A stretch of 64,000 nucleotides of DNA from Promicromonospora umidemergens (lineage in GTDB: Bacteria > Actinomycetota > Actinomycetes > Actinomycetales > Cellulomonadaceae): assembly GCF_024171995.1 (NCBI RefSeq), contig NZ_JAMTCT010000012.1, forward strand, positions 120,780-184,779. Direction: 5' to 3'. The notes beneath the pieces are model-generated. The model had not been told where the DNA came from. It did not search any database and saw only the letters and a program-made list of their open reading frames with translations. A program made the position numbers and the translations under genes. Each line of letters opens with the position of its first letter. The stretch's first letter is position 1. Positions 21,075 through 29,791 of this stretch are shown here, piece by piece.

Positions 21075-21202
21075 GAGTAGTCCTTCGGTCGGGTTTTCGC
21101 CTTGCTGGGGACCGCCACACTCTAGCGGGCGGAAATGAGTGTGGCTCCCAGGTTCTGGGCAGGTTCGGGTCATCACCTCTGCCCTGCGGAAGAATAGGTG
21201 CC

Positions 21203-21502
21203 ATGCCGTCGAAGCGCCGCTCCAGCAAGCGTCCGTATGCCGCGGACCACGTTCCCCTCGATGTCGATCGGGCCACGGGCGGCCGCCGCAGCGAGTCCGC
21301 GGCCGACGGCGAGTGGGTGGTCCAGCGGATCCGGTCGTCGGACAAGACCTACGTCTGCCCGGCCTGCCGCCAGGAGGTCACGCCAGGCACCGCGCACGTC
21401 GTCGCCTGGCGGACGGACGGGCTCGGCGGACCCGGTGCCGGTCTGGACGGCCGTCGGCACTGGCACAACAGCTGCTGGCAGCGCCGCGCCAACCTCCATT
21501 GA
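21203..21502 (+). CDS. Small conserved protein with possible zinc site
   Basis: 99-residue protein with a basic N-terminus (MPSKRRSSKRPY), a WVVQRIRSSDKTYVCPACRQ segment and a C-terminal RRHWHNSCW. The CPAC pair plus the later His and Cys could bind one zinc ion. I know similar short proteins in actinobacterial genomes only as uncharacterised. It precedes two alpha/beta hydrolase genes on the same strand, 38 bp before the first. A ribosome site is not obvious. Confidence 0.78.
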   Translation: MPSKRRSSKRPYAADHVPLDVDRATGGRRSESAADGEWVVQRIRSSDKTYVCPACRQEVTPGTAHVVAWRTDGLGGPGAGLDGRRHWHNSCWQRRANLH

Positions 21503-21540
21503 GTCCTCCATTGAGCCCGGCGTCGGCAACGAGGGAGACA

Positions 21541-22323
21541 ATGGGACCGATGACCACCGAAGCGACGCCGGACGAGGCCTCCGGCCAGACGACCCATCAG
21601 ATCCGCTCGCTCACCGTCCTGCCCGCGCAGCGCGAGGACGTCGAGCTGCACACCGCCGACGGCCTGACGCTCGTCGGTGACCTGTCGCTGCCCGCGGACA
21701 GTGAGCCGTCGGCCACACTGCTGACGCTCCATCCACTGCCGACGCACGGCGGTTTCATGGATTCCCACGTGTACCGCAAGGCGGCCTGGCGCCTGCCCGC
21801 GCTGGCTGACCTCGCGGTACTGCGGTTCAACACGCGCGGCACGTCGTCACCGCGGGGCACGAGCGAGGGCGCGTTCGACGGCGGAGAGGCGGAGCGCTAC
21901 GACGTCGCGGCCGCGATCGAGCTCGCCGAGTTCCGCGGGCTGCCACAGCCGTGGCTGGTCGGCTGGTCGTTCGGCAGCGAGCTGGTGCTCAAGCACGGCG
22001 CCGACCCGAGCATCGAGGGAGCGATCCTGCTGTCGCCGCCGCTGCACCGAGCGACCGACGACGACCTGGACCGCTGGGCGGCGTTCGGCAAGCCGCTCGT
22101 CGTCCTGGTGCCCGAGCTCGACGACTACCTACGGCCCGACGAGGCCCGCCGGCGCTTCGCGCGCGTGCCGCAGGCCGAGGTGATCGGTGTCGACGGTGCG
22201 AAGCACCTGTGGGTCGGCGAGCCGGCGGTCGCCCGCGTGCTCAACGAGGTGGTGGCTCATGTGCTGCCCGACCACCCGCTACCGCTGCCGACGCACTGGG
22301 ACGGTCCACTGGGCGATTCCTGA
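21541..22323 (+). CDS. Alpha/beta hydrolase
   Basis: Serine hydrolase (260 aa) with nucleophile elbow GWSFGSE, a likely acid in PELDDYLRPDE and catalytic His in GAKHLWVG. The early LHPLPTHGG and RFNTRGTSSPRG resemble dienelactone-hydrolase/YfhR-type proteins acting on acyl esters; the substrate is unknown. GAGGGAG lies just before ATG 21541; an in-frame ATG at 21550 gives a better spacing and cannot be excluded. Confidence 0.85.
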   Translation: MGPMTTEATPDEASGQTTHQIRSLTVLPAQREDVELHTADGLTLVGDLSLPADSEPSATLLTLHPLPTHGGFMDSHVYRKAAWRLPALADLAVLRFNTRGTSSPRGTSEGAFDGGEAERYDVAAAIELAEFRGLPQPWLVGWSFGSELVLKHGADPSIEGAILLSPPLHRATDDDLDRWAAFGKPLVVLVPELDDYLRPDEARRRFARVPQAEVIGVDGAKHLWVGEPAVARVLNEVVAHVLPDHPLPLPTHWDGPLGDS

Positions 22324-22351
22324 GCACCCCACCACCCACAGGAGGACGACG

Positions 22352-23170
22352 ATGACCTCATCAGCCCTAGCCACCTTCACGCTGCACGACGGCGGCGGAG
22401 TGCCGCTCGTGCTGCTGCACGGCTTCCCGCTCGACCACCGTATGTGGGCGGCCTGCGCCGAGCACCTGCCCCCGGGCATCCGTGCCATCGGAGTGGACCT
22501 GCCGGGAGCCGGGCACAGCGACCTGGACGGTTTCCAGCCCAGCATCGAGCACACCGCCGACCGGGTGTACCGGACCATGGTCGCCGGTGGTGAGGGCAAT
22601 GCCGTGGTCGTCGGGCACTCGATGGGCGGGTACGTCGCGCTCGCCCTCGCCGAACGGCACCCGGGGTTCGTCGCCGGCCTCGGGCTCGTGAACACCAAGT
22701 CCACGGCGGACACCGAGCAAGCACACGCCAAGCGACTCCGGGTCGCCGCTGCTGCCGAGTCCGACCAGACCGTTGACGCCGTGCTCGGTATGCCCGCCGA
22801 CCTGGTCGGCGGCACGAGCGCGAAGCACCGACGGCACCTGTTTCCCCTGCTGGACTCGTGGATCCGTGCGCAGTCGCCCGCAGGTGTCGCGTGGGCGCAA
22901 CGGGCGATGGCGGCCCGCCCCGACCGGACGGCGGTGCTGGAGCAGTTCGACGCGCCGGTCGCCGTCGTGGTGGGCGCCGAGGACACCATCACTCCGCTGG
23001 CCGAGGCCGAGCACATGGTGCGGGCAGCCGGGAGGCCCTCGCACTTCTCCGCCGGAGACGCCGCACTCACGATCGTGCCTGGCGCGGGCCACCTGAGCGT
23101 CGTCGAGGATCCGCAGGCCGCCGCCGCGGCACTGGGCCTGCTGCACGCCCAGGTGGTGGCTCACCACTGA
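22352..23170 (+). CDS. Alpha/beta hydrolase (3-oxoadipate enol-lactonase-like fold)
   Basis: Second alpha/beta hydrolase of the pair (272 aa). The catalytic set is visible: Ser in VVGHSMGGY, Asp in VGAEDTITP and His in PGAGHLSV, with the oxyanion loop LLHGFPLDHRMW. It belongs to the broad lactonase/haloperoxidase/esterase group; specificity cannot be read. AGGAGGA precedes the ATG by about 6 bp. It lies 28 bp after the previous hydrolase, probably one transcript ending at the strong hairpin downstream. Confidence 0.87.
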   Translation: MTSSALATFTLHDGGGVPLVLLHGFPLDHRMWAACAEHLPPGIRAIGVDLPGAGHSDLDGFQPSIEHTADRVYRTMVAGGEGNAVVVGHSMGGYVALALAERHPGFVAGLGLVNTKSTADTEQAHAKRLRVAAAAESDQTVDAVLGMPADLVGGTSAKHRRHLFPLLDSWIRAQSPAGVAWAQRAMAARPDRTAVLEQFDAPVAVVVGAEDTITPLAEAEHMVRAAGRPSHFSAGDAALTIVPGAGHLSVVEDPQAAAAALGLLHAQVVAHH

Positions 23171-23229
23171 CCGGGGCCGCACCACGACGACCCGGCCACC
23201 GACTCTGACCGGCCGAACAGAGCGGACAG

Positions 23230-23270
23230 ACCGACGGCGGCCCTCCCTGCACGGGAGGGCCGCCGTCGGT
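23230..23270. terminator. Bidirectional terminator hairpin
   Basis: An 18-bp perfect stem (ACCGACGGCGGCCCTCCC with its complement) around a 5-nt loop lies between the convergent hydrolase and coiled-coil genes. There is no T-tract, so any factor-independent action would rest on stem strength. Confidence 0.85.
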
Positions 23271-23291
23271 GCGTCGGACTGACTCAGCGGA

Positions 23292-24872
23292 TCAGCTGGA
23301 CGCTCGAGCCTTCTCGGAGACGGACTCCTCGACGTCGTCGCTCTCCGCGGGAGAGGAGACCGAGTCGGCGGCGTTCTGGCCGGCCTTGGTACCCGCCTTG
23401 GTCCCCTTGACCGACGGGATGACGACGGTGGCCGTGCCGACGGGAACAGGCGTCGGGTTGCTCGGCGGGATCGACGCGGGCATCGATCCCGTGTCCGTCG
23501 ACTCGGCGACGTCGGGCTCGGCCTCGGTGCCGTCACCGACGACGGCGAAGCGGGCCTGCTGTGCGGGGGTCGCGCCCGACATGCTCTTCGGCTTGGCCGG
23601 CGGGCTGGGCACCGGGGCCGGCGCGGCGCCCGGAGTGGCCGCGGCGCCCGGAGGGGCCGGTGTGCCGAGCATCCCGCGCAGCTCGTCCAGGTAGGAGTTG
23701 ATCGAGTCGTGCTGACGCGTCAGGTCCTCGAGCTGGTGCTGCGCGGCCGACCGGCTCGACTCGGCCTCTGCGCGGGCGTCGTCGATGGTCTGCTCCGCGA
23801 ACTCCCTGGCCTCGGCCACGATCCGGTCCGCGGACTTGCGGGCGTCGGCAACGAGGTCCTTGACGTAGACGTCGGACTCGGACCGGATCTTCTCCGACTG
23901 CTCGAGGGCCACGGCCACGCGCTTCTCTGCCTCTGCTGCGTGCTCCTCCGCCGTGCTGACCAGCTTGGCCGTCTCGGCCTTCGCCGTCTCGTGCCGCTCG
24001 GCGAGCTCCTTCTCGACGCTCTCCTTGCGTGTGACGATGTCGAGCTCGGCCTGGGCGAGCGCCGCACGAGCCTGCTCGCGCAGGTCCTCCATCTCGCTGG
24101 TGACGGCGTTGGCCGCCTCGGCTGCCTGGCGGCGTGCCTCGGAGAGGATCTGCTCGGCCTCGGCCCGCGCGCTGGCCAGCATCGCGGACGCGTCACGCTC
24201 GGCGGTCTCGCGCTGCTCCGTGGTCTGCGTGCTGACCTCGCCGCGAAGCTTGGCGGCATCGCGCTCGGTGTTCACCCGCAGCTCGGTGGTCTCCCGCTCG
24301 ACCGTGGAGCGCAGGGTGCCGAGCTCGCGCTCCAGGCTGGCCCGGCGCTCGCTCTCCTCAGCACTGATGGCGCTCGCGATCTGCGCGGACTCGCGCTCGG
24401 CGGAGCCGACGAGCTCCTCGGCGCGGCGCTGGGCGGCGAGCAGATGGCCCTCCGCCTCCGCGGACGTGGTGGTGCGGATCTCCTCGGCCTCACGACGGGC
24501 GCTGGCGAGCATCTCGGCGACCTCGGACTCGGCGCGCGACCGCACCTGCCCGCCGGACAGCTTCGCCCGTGCCATGATGTCCGCGGCCTGCTGGTTGGCC
24601 TGGTTGATGATGTCTGTCGACTGGTCCTCGGCTGAGCGCAGCAGCAGCTCGATACGGGAGCCGAGGCCGGCGTACGACGGCTTCTCCGTCTCACGTAGGT
24701 TGCGCTTGGCGTCAGTGAGATCCTGCGTGAGCTGCATGGCGCGGCCGTCGGAGGCCTCGACCTGGCGACGTGCCTCTTCAAGGGCGTGGTTCAGTCGATC
24801 CAGGTGAGCGTGCACCTGGTCGCGGTCGTATCCGCGCATGGCAGTCGGAAAGAGCGAGCGCTCGTCGGACAC
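23292..24872 (-). CDS. DivIVA-domain long coiled-coil protein
   Basis: 526-aa protein beginning with a DivIVA-type membrane-tip motif (FPTAMRGYDRDQVHAHLDRL). An almost unbroken Ala/Glu/Arg-rich coiled coil runs to about residue 390, followed by a flexible Pro/Ala/Ser tail. The layout resembles actinobacterial polar scaffold proteins such as Scy/FilP and Wag31 relatives. A role in polar growth or envelope organisation is inferred. The GTG start has GGAGGT seven bases upstream. It is divergent from a block of envelope genes. Confidence 0.88.
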   Translation of the reverse strand: MSDERSLFPTAMRGYDRDQVHAHLDRLNHALEEARRQVEASDGRAMQLTQDLTDAKRNLRETEKPSYAGLGSRIELLLRSAEDQSTDIINQANQQAADIMARAKLSGGQVRSRAESEVAEMLASARREAEEIRTTTSAEAEGHLLAAQRRAEELVGSAERESAQIASAISAEESERRASLERELGTLRSTVERETTELRVNTERDAAKLRGEVSTQTTEQRETAERDASAMLASARAEAEQILSEARRQAAEAANAVTSEMEDLREQARAALAQAELDIVTRKESVEKELAERHETAKAETAKLVSTAEEHAAEAEKRVAVALEQSEKIRSESDVYVKDLVADARKSADRIVAEAREFAEQTIDDARAEAESSRSAAQHQLEDLTRQHDSINSYLDELRGMLGTPAPPGAAATPGAAPAPVPSPPAKPKSMSGATPAQQARFAVVGDGTEAEPDVAESTDTGSMPASIPPSNPTPVPVGTATVVIPSVKGTKAGTKAGQNAADSVSSPAESDDVEESVSEKARASS

Positions 24873-25214
24873 GGTGCAGACCTCCAGTGTCGGGACTTGG
24901 TGAGGCGCGGGTCAGGCTCCCCCCTTGCGGACGCCGTACATACGGCTCGTCCGGCGCCCAGGATACGTGCCTTGTGCGGATGTGGATACTCCGCGACGGG
25001 ATGCAATGTACGTAATGCCTGGGATACTCTCCGCTGGCTCATGCGACCCGGGACCATGGTGGCGGTTCAGGCACACCTCGGTGAAGGAAGGGTGAGAATC
25101 CCGACCGAACCGCACAAGCACGCCCGTCATTGGACAGTGCTCCTCGTTCGGTCCCTATGCTGGAACATCCACCTGATCGACGGGCACGCGCCCAATATTC
25201 GAAGGGAATCGGTG
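24873..25214. other. 342-bp divergent intergenic region
   Basis: No gene is supported. It must hold promoters for the coiled-coil gene and the rightward envelope genes. GGATACTC occurs twice (24984-24991 and 25022-25029), giving two -10-like GATACT boxes in the forward direction, and TATGCT at 25156-25161 is a third -10 candidate. None has a convincing -35 at normal spacing. Confidence 0.4.
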
Positions 25215-26591
25215 GTGCAACGCATTCTGGCGACTCTCCTGATCCTTGCCGGGCTCGGCGGGATCGGTTACGGGGTCGCGACGGCGACCGTGCTACGCGA
25301 GTCCGACACGGTCGTCGCGACCGCGACCCCCAGCGGCGACGGAACGATGGTTGTCACAGAGCCTGGCGTGCTCGGCCTGGTCGACGACCAGGTGACCGTG
25401 CGAGCCACTGTCCCGGAGGGACAGAAGGTCACGCTCGCGCTCGGGTCCGACGTCGACGTGCTCGGCTGGGTCGGCGACGACCCCTACGACTCGGTGACCG
25501 GCCTGTCCTCCTGGGAGACGCTGAGCGTCGCACCGGGTACCGCTGCCGCGACCGAGGAGGAAGCGGCCGACGGCGAGGAGACGGACGATGCGCCGGCTGA
25601 GAAGCCGGCCTCCGGACCCGACCCTGCCGGCTCCGACATGTGGATCTCCGAGGTCAGCGGCGAGACGACCGTCTCCCTGCGCTGGACCGAGGAGCCCGGT
25701 CGCGTGGTCCTGCTGGCCGCCGGCGTCGGAAAGGACGCGGAGGCGCCGACGCTCGAGCTCACCTGGCCCCGTCCGGTGACCACGCCGTACCTGTGGCCGG
25801 GGGTGCTGGGCGGCAGCTTCCTCCTGATTCTCGGTGTCTTCATCGCCATCGGCGCACGCCGCAAGAAGAACCGCGGCAACAAGGGGCGGACGCCGTCAGC
25901 GGTCCGTACCCGTCAGCCCGACTCCGAGCTGCCGCGTCGCGACGCGGTCTTCGAGGTGGACGGCGAGCAGTCGAGCCCGTCCGCGCACGAGCCCGGCGGC
26001 GGGCTCCCACCCGCGCTCGGCGACCCGGTCGAGGGCGGGACTGCGGTCCTCCCGCCGGCGAGCCCGGCGCGGCCGGGCCGCGGACAGGCGGCCCAGAGCA
26101 CGCCCGAGCCCGAGCAGGACCAGACGCGGTCCTGGGGCGCACCCGCTTCGTTCGGTGGCGCGGCCCCGATCACCCCGCCGCCGGCGGTCGAGCCGGCTCC
26201 TGGACCGGTCGCCGCCCCGGCGGCGTCCATCCGCGGGATCCGCCGCCGCCGTGGGCAGGGCTCCGGCGCACCCGCTGATCCCGCCCAGCCCCCGGCCCAG
26301 CCGACGCCGTTCGGCGGCGCCGCACCAGCACGGGCACCGATGGCGCCCGGGACGCCGGATCCTGCCCAGGCAGCCCCGCCCGCAGCCGCGGCGTCGGACA
26401 AGCCGATGACACGGCGCGAGATGCGTATGCGCGACCAGGCGCAGCGCAGGGCCGCGACAGGCGCGATGCCCACCGTGCCCGCGTCCGAACCAGAGCCCGA
26501 GCCCGAGGCTGAGCAGCCGGAGACACCCAGCAGTCGTGCTGCGGCGTGGCGCCAGACCTGGGGCGTCACCGGGAACGACGGAGGTAACTGA
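25215..26591 (+). CDS. Two-TM envelope protein with proline-rich cytoplasmic tail
   Basis: 458-aa protein that I do not recognise by name. A membrane span at about residues 4-26 is followed by a roughly 160-residue outside domain with beta-rich character and an acidic EEEAADGEE insert. A second span lies near residues 190-215, then a basic stop-transfer (ARRKKNRGNK) and about 235 residues of Pro/Ala-rich tail. GAAGGGA precedes GTG 25215 by seven bases; GTG 25212 is possible. The stop overlaps the next start by one base, so it is coupled to the lipoprotein gene. Confidence 0.8.
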   Translation: MQRILATLLILAGLGGIGYGVATATVLRESDTVVATATPSGDGTMVVTEPGVLGLVDDQVTVRATVPEGQKVTLALGSDVDVLGWVGDDPYDSVTGLSSWETLSVAPGTAAATEEEAADGEETDDAPAEKPASGPDPAGSDMWISEVSGETTVSLRWTEEPGRVVLLAAGVGKDAEAPTLELTWPRPVTTPYLWPGVLGGSFLLILGVFIAIGARRKKNRGNKGRTPSAVRTRQPDSELPRRDAVFEVDGEQSSPSAHEPGGGLPPALGDPVEGGTAVLPPASPARPGRGQAAQSTPEPEQDQTRSWGAPASFGGAAPITPPPAVEPAPGPVAAPAASIRGIRRRRGQGSGAPADPAQPPAQPTPFGGAAPARAPMAPGTPDPAQAAPPAAAASDKPMTRREMRMRDQAQRRAATGAMPTVPASEPEPEPEAEQPETPSSRAAAWRQTWGVTGNDGGN

Positions 26592-27601
26592 TGAAGCGCA
26601 CCACGACCACCCGCACCACGGCCGTGGTAGCAACCGTGCTCGCCACGGGTCTGCTCGCCGGCTGTGCCGAGGAGCTCCCGACGCCCAAGCCGGAGGCGCC
26701 CGTCGCGGCGGCGGTCGTCACCCAGTCCCAGGAACGCGAGATCCTGGACAAGGTGGCGGAAGTCGTCGGCAAGGTCGAGAAGTCCCGCGACGCCGACTCG
26801 CTCGCTGCCCGGCTGGACGGCCCAGCGCTCTCGATCCGCGAGACCCAGCTCGAGGTCGCCGACGCGCGCGGTGACAAGGAGCCGCTGACGGACCTGGCCA
26901 TGGAGATGCAGCAGGTGATCCTGCCGTCGGACCAGGACTGGCCGCGCAGCAGCTTTGCGATCACGGTGCAGCCCAAGGACCTCACCACGCCGGTGCTCAT
27001 GGCCTTCGACCAGGCCACCGCGCGTGACCAGTACAAGCTGTGGGGCTGGGTGCGCCTGCTGCCGGGGGTGACCATGCCGCAGTTCGCGGAGGCCGACCTG
27101 GGCAGCCCCGCCGTGCCGGAGGACGACGAGAGCCTGAAGGTGACGCCGGAGGACGCGATCAAGCAGTACGCGTCGGTGCTCACCGTCGACAAGGACTCGA
27201 AGTACGCCGAGAACTTCGCCGACGACGACCTGCGCCAGTTCTTCCGGGACTACGGCAAGCTCCAGGTCGATGCGATCAACAAGGAAGAGTGCGGTGGCTC
27301 CTTCGAGGTCGAGTACGAACCGACCAAGGACCCGGTGAAAGCCGTTCGCACGGCTGACGGCGGAGCCCTCGTGCTCGCCTCGATGATCAGCCAGGAGACG
27401 ATCACGGCCAAGGAGGAGGGCTGCGAGATCGGCCCGCCGACCAAGACGACCAAGGCACTCTGGGGCGATACCGAGGTCAGCAACGTGGTCGAGGTCAACT
27501 ACGAGGACATGGTGGCGATGTACGTGCCGCCCAAGGACTCGGAGGACGAGATCAGCCTGGTCGGCTACGAGCACGTCCCGAGCTCGGTCTCGAACGGCTG
27601 A
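26591..27601 (+). CDS. Conserved lipoprotein, paralogue 1
   Basis: 336-aa predicted lipoprotein (lipobox LAGC at residues 22-25 after a Thr/Arg-rich n-region). The mature part has no catalytic motif I recognise. It shares order and phrases with the next gene: QEREILDKVAE, ARLDGPALSIREAQL-like text, QQVILPSDQDWPR, DQYKLWG and AVRTADGGALVLA. The two therefore arose by tandem duplication. It is translationally coupled to the upstream membrane protein, so a joint role at the cell surface is likely. Confidence 0.82.
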   Translation: MKRTTTTRTTAVVATVLATGLLAGCAEELPTPKPEAPVAAAVVTQSQEREILDKVAEVVGKVEKSRDADSLAARLDGPALSIRETQLEVADARGDKEPLTDLAMEMQQVILPSDQDWPRSSFAITVQPKDLTTPVLMAFDQATARDQYKLWGWVRLLPGVTMPQFAEADLGSPAVPEDDESLKVTPEDAIKQYASVLTVDKDSKYAENFADDDLRQFFRDYGKLQVDAINKEECGGSFEVEYEPTKDPVKAVRTADGGALVLASMISQETITAKEEGCEIGPPTKTTKALWGDTEVSNVVEVNYEDMVAMYVPPKDSEDEISLVGYEHVPSSVSNG

Positions 27602-27643
27602 CCTCTCCGATCGACCCGTCGTCCCGCCGCTAGGGTGGCCCCC

Positions 27644-28705
27644 GTGAACCTACGGAGGCCACCCTTGCTTCGTCCCGACGTCTCGTCCGCGGCCCGACGA
27701 CGAGGCGCCGGCTGCCTCGCCGCGGTCGGGGTCGTCTCGGTCCTGCTCGCCGGCTGCACGGTCGAACCGCCCACCCCCGCACCGGACGCACCAGCGATCG
27801 CGGCGGTGGTCAGCGAGCCGCAGGAACGCAAGATCCTGGACGCGGTCGCCACCTCCATCGCCAAGCACGACAACGTGTCGGCGGCCGACGGGCTACGAGC
27901 TCGCATGACCGGGCCCGCGCTGTCGATGCGGGAGGCGGAGCTCCGTCTCGCCGAGGACACGGGCGAGGAGAGGTGGCGCACCGACCTGTCGATGCAGACG
28001 CAGCAGACAGTTCTGCCGTCCGACCAGAGCTGGCCACGGACGAGCTACGCGGTCCAGGCCCAGCCGGCCGACACGCACACCCCGGCCCTCATGGTGTTCG
28101 ACCAGGCCTCAGCCCGAGAGCAGTACAAGCTCTGGGGCTACGTGAACCTGGTGCCGGGCGCGAGCCTGCCGCCGTTCGCGCAGCCAGAGCTTGGCAGCGC
28201 GGCCGTGGCACCGGACGACGACACGTCGCTGGTCCGGTCGCCGCAGGACGCGCTCGCCGAGTACGCGGAGGTGCTGAGCGAGGACTCGGACGCGAAGGGC
28301 ACAGGAGCGTTCGCCGACGACCGGCTACGGCAGGACCTGCGCGCCATCGAGAAGTCGCAGACCGGTGTCGCCGACTGGGCGGAGACCAAGGGCAAGTACT
28401 CCTTCACCGCAGAGGTCGAGCCGAGCCTTGGCCTACGGGCGGTACGCACAGCGGACGGCGGCGCGCTGGTGCTGGGCGGGCTCACGGGTACCCAGACGAT
28501 CGAGGTCGGCCAGAAGGGCGCCAAGATCAACACGGACGCGCTCCCGTCCGCGCAGCAGGTCCTGTTCGGCGACGAGGCGGAGACCAACCGGCTGCGCACC
28601 CGCTACCACGACTTCGTCGCCCTCTACGTGCCGTCGGCCGGCTCGGCGCACAAGATCACGCTGGTGGGCTTCCGACACATCCCGATCGACGTGTCCGGCG
28701 AGTAA
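27644..28705 (+). CDS. Conserved lipoprotein, paralogue 2
   Basis: Second copy of the tandem lipoprotein pair (about 353 aa from this start), with lipobox LAGC and the same internal landmarks (QERKILDAVA, LPSDQSWPRTSYAV, EQYKLWGY, AVRTADGGALVLGG). The start is ambiguous: GTG 27644 has TAGGGT seven bases upstream (leaderless), while TTG 27665 has GGAGG six bases upstream and would give a shorter signal peptide. Function unknown. Confidence 0.8.
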   Translation: MNLRRPPLLRPDVSSAARRRGAGCLAAVGVVSVLLAGCTVEPPTPAPDAPAIAAVVSEPQERKILDAVATSIAKHDNVSAADGLRARMTGPALSMREAELRLAEDTGEERWRTDLSMQTQQTVLPSDQSWPRTSYAVQAQPADTHTPALMVFDQASAREQYKLWGYVNLVPGASLPPFAQPELGSAAVAPDDDTSLVRSPQDALAEYAEVLSEDSDAKGTGAFADDRLRQDLRAIEKSQTGVADWAETKGKYSFTAEVEPSLGLRAVRTADGGALVLGGLTGTQTIEVGQKGAKINTDALPSAQQVLFGDEAETNRLRTRYHDFVALYVPSAGSAHKITLVGFRHIPIDVSGE

Positions 28706-28732
28706 CCACCGTCGAGTCACTAGGATTACCCC

Positions 28733-29695
28733 ATGAGCAGTACGTCCCCTCAGCCCGGGCCCGCCCGGAGCGCCCAGCCCGAGTTCGCGGTGCGCGGCGC
28801 CGTCGACCTGTCCGCCCTCAACCGCCCTCAGGCACCACCGCCTGGTGAACCCGGTGGCGCACCCGAAGCCGGCGGCTTCGTGGTGGACGTCAGCGAGACG
28901 AACTTCGAACAGCTGATTCGCGACTCGTCCACCTACCCGGTGGTGATGCTGGTCTGGATCCCGACCGACCAGGCGAACGCCGAGCTCGGCGCTACGCTGG
29001 GTCGCCTCGCCGAGGAGTACGGCGGGCGGTTCGTCCTGGGGCGCGTCGACGCGCAGGCCTCGCCGCAGGTCGCCGCCGCGTTCCAGGTGCAGGGCGTGCC
29101 CACCGTCGTCGCGGTGCTGCAGGGCCAGCCCCTGCCCCTGTTCCAGGGTGCCGCAGACGAGCAGCAGATCCGCGACGTGCTGGACCAGGTGCTGGCCGCC
29201 GCCGAGCAGAACGGCGTCACGGGCCGTGCCCCTGGCGCGGTGCCGGCCGCCGACGAGCCGGAGGCCGAGGCCGAGCAGCCCCTGCCGCCGCTGCACCAGG
29301 AGGCGTACGACGCGATCGAGCGCGACGACCTGGACGCCGCGGCGGACGCCTACGCCAAGGCTCTGCGCCAGGATCCCAAGGACTCCGACGCGACCGCCGG
29401 ACTCGCGCAGGTGCGCCTCATGCAGCGCACGCACGACGCTGACCTCGCCACGGTGCGCCAGGCCGCGGCGGCCGCGCCGTCCGACGTCGACGCCGCGCTC
29501 GCCGTCGCCGACCTGGACATGCTGGGCGGCAAGGTGGACGACGCGTTCGCGCGCCTGCTCGACCTGCTGCCCGACGCCGACGCCGAGGGCAAGGAGAAGC
29601 TCCGCGTCCGGCTGCTCGACCTCTTCGAGGTGGCCGGCACGACGGACCCGCGGGTGAGCAAGGCCCGCAAGCGCCTGGCGCTCAGCCTGTACTGA
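28733..29695 (+). CDS. Thioredoxin-like/TPR protein (YbbN/CnoX-like)
   Basis: 320-aa cytoplasmic protein. A Pro-rich leader is followed by a thioredoxin fold (FEQLIRDSSTYPVVMLVWIPT, cis-Pro in VQGVPTVVAV) in which the usual WCxxC is replaced by WIPTD, so it cannot do dithiol exchange. The C-terminal 130 residues are TPR-like helices (AADAYAKALRQDPKDSDATA). This matches the YbbN/CnoX co-chaperone layout. TAGGAT lies six bases before the ATG, a leaderless start. Confidence 0.9.
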   Translation: MSSTSPQPGPARSAQPEFAVRGAVDLSALNRPQAPPPGEPGGAPEAGGFVVDVSETNFEQLIRDSSTYPVVMLVWIPTDQANAELGATLGRLAEEYGGRFVLGRVDAQASPQVAAAFQVQGVPTVVAVLQGQPLPLFQGAADEQQIRDVLDQVLAAAEQNGVTGRAPGAVPAADEPEAEAEQPLPPLHQEAYDAIERDDLDAAADAYAKALRQDPKDSDATAGLAQVRLMQRTHDADLATVRQAAAAAPSDVDAALAVADLDMLGGKVDDAFARLLDLLPDADAEGKEKLRVRLLDLFEVAGTTDPRVSKARKRLALSLY

Positions 29696-29705
29696 CTCCT
29701 GACAC

Positions 29706-29785
29706 CCCTCTCCCCTTCGAGGCCTAAGTTACTTCGCTTTCAGGCGGTTCAAAGCGAAGCAACTTAGGCCTCGAAGGAGAGAGGG
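29706..29785. terminator. Long bidirectional hairpin between convergent genes
   Basis: Arms 29706-29740 and 29751-29785 pair over 35 bp with only two mismatches, around the 10-nt loop CAGGCGGTTC. It occupies nearly the whole gap between the thioredoxin-like gene and glgB and can stop both directions. The stem is much longer than an ordinary intrinsic terminator and contains the AT-richer patch TAAGTTACTTCGCTTT. Confidence 0.85.
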
Positions 29786-29791
29786 CCGCCG

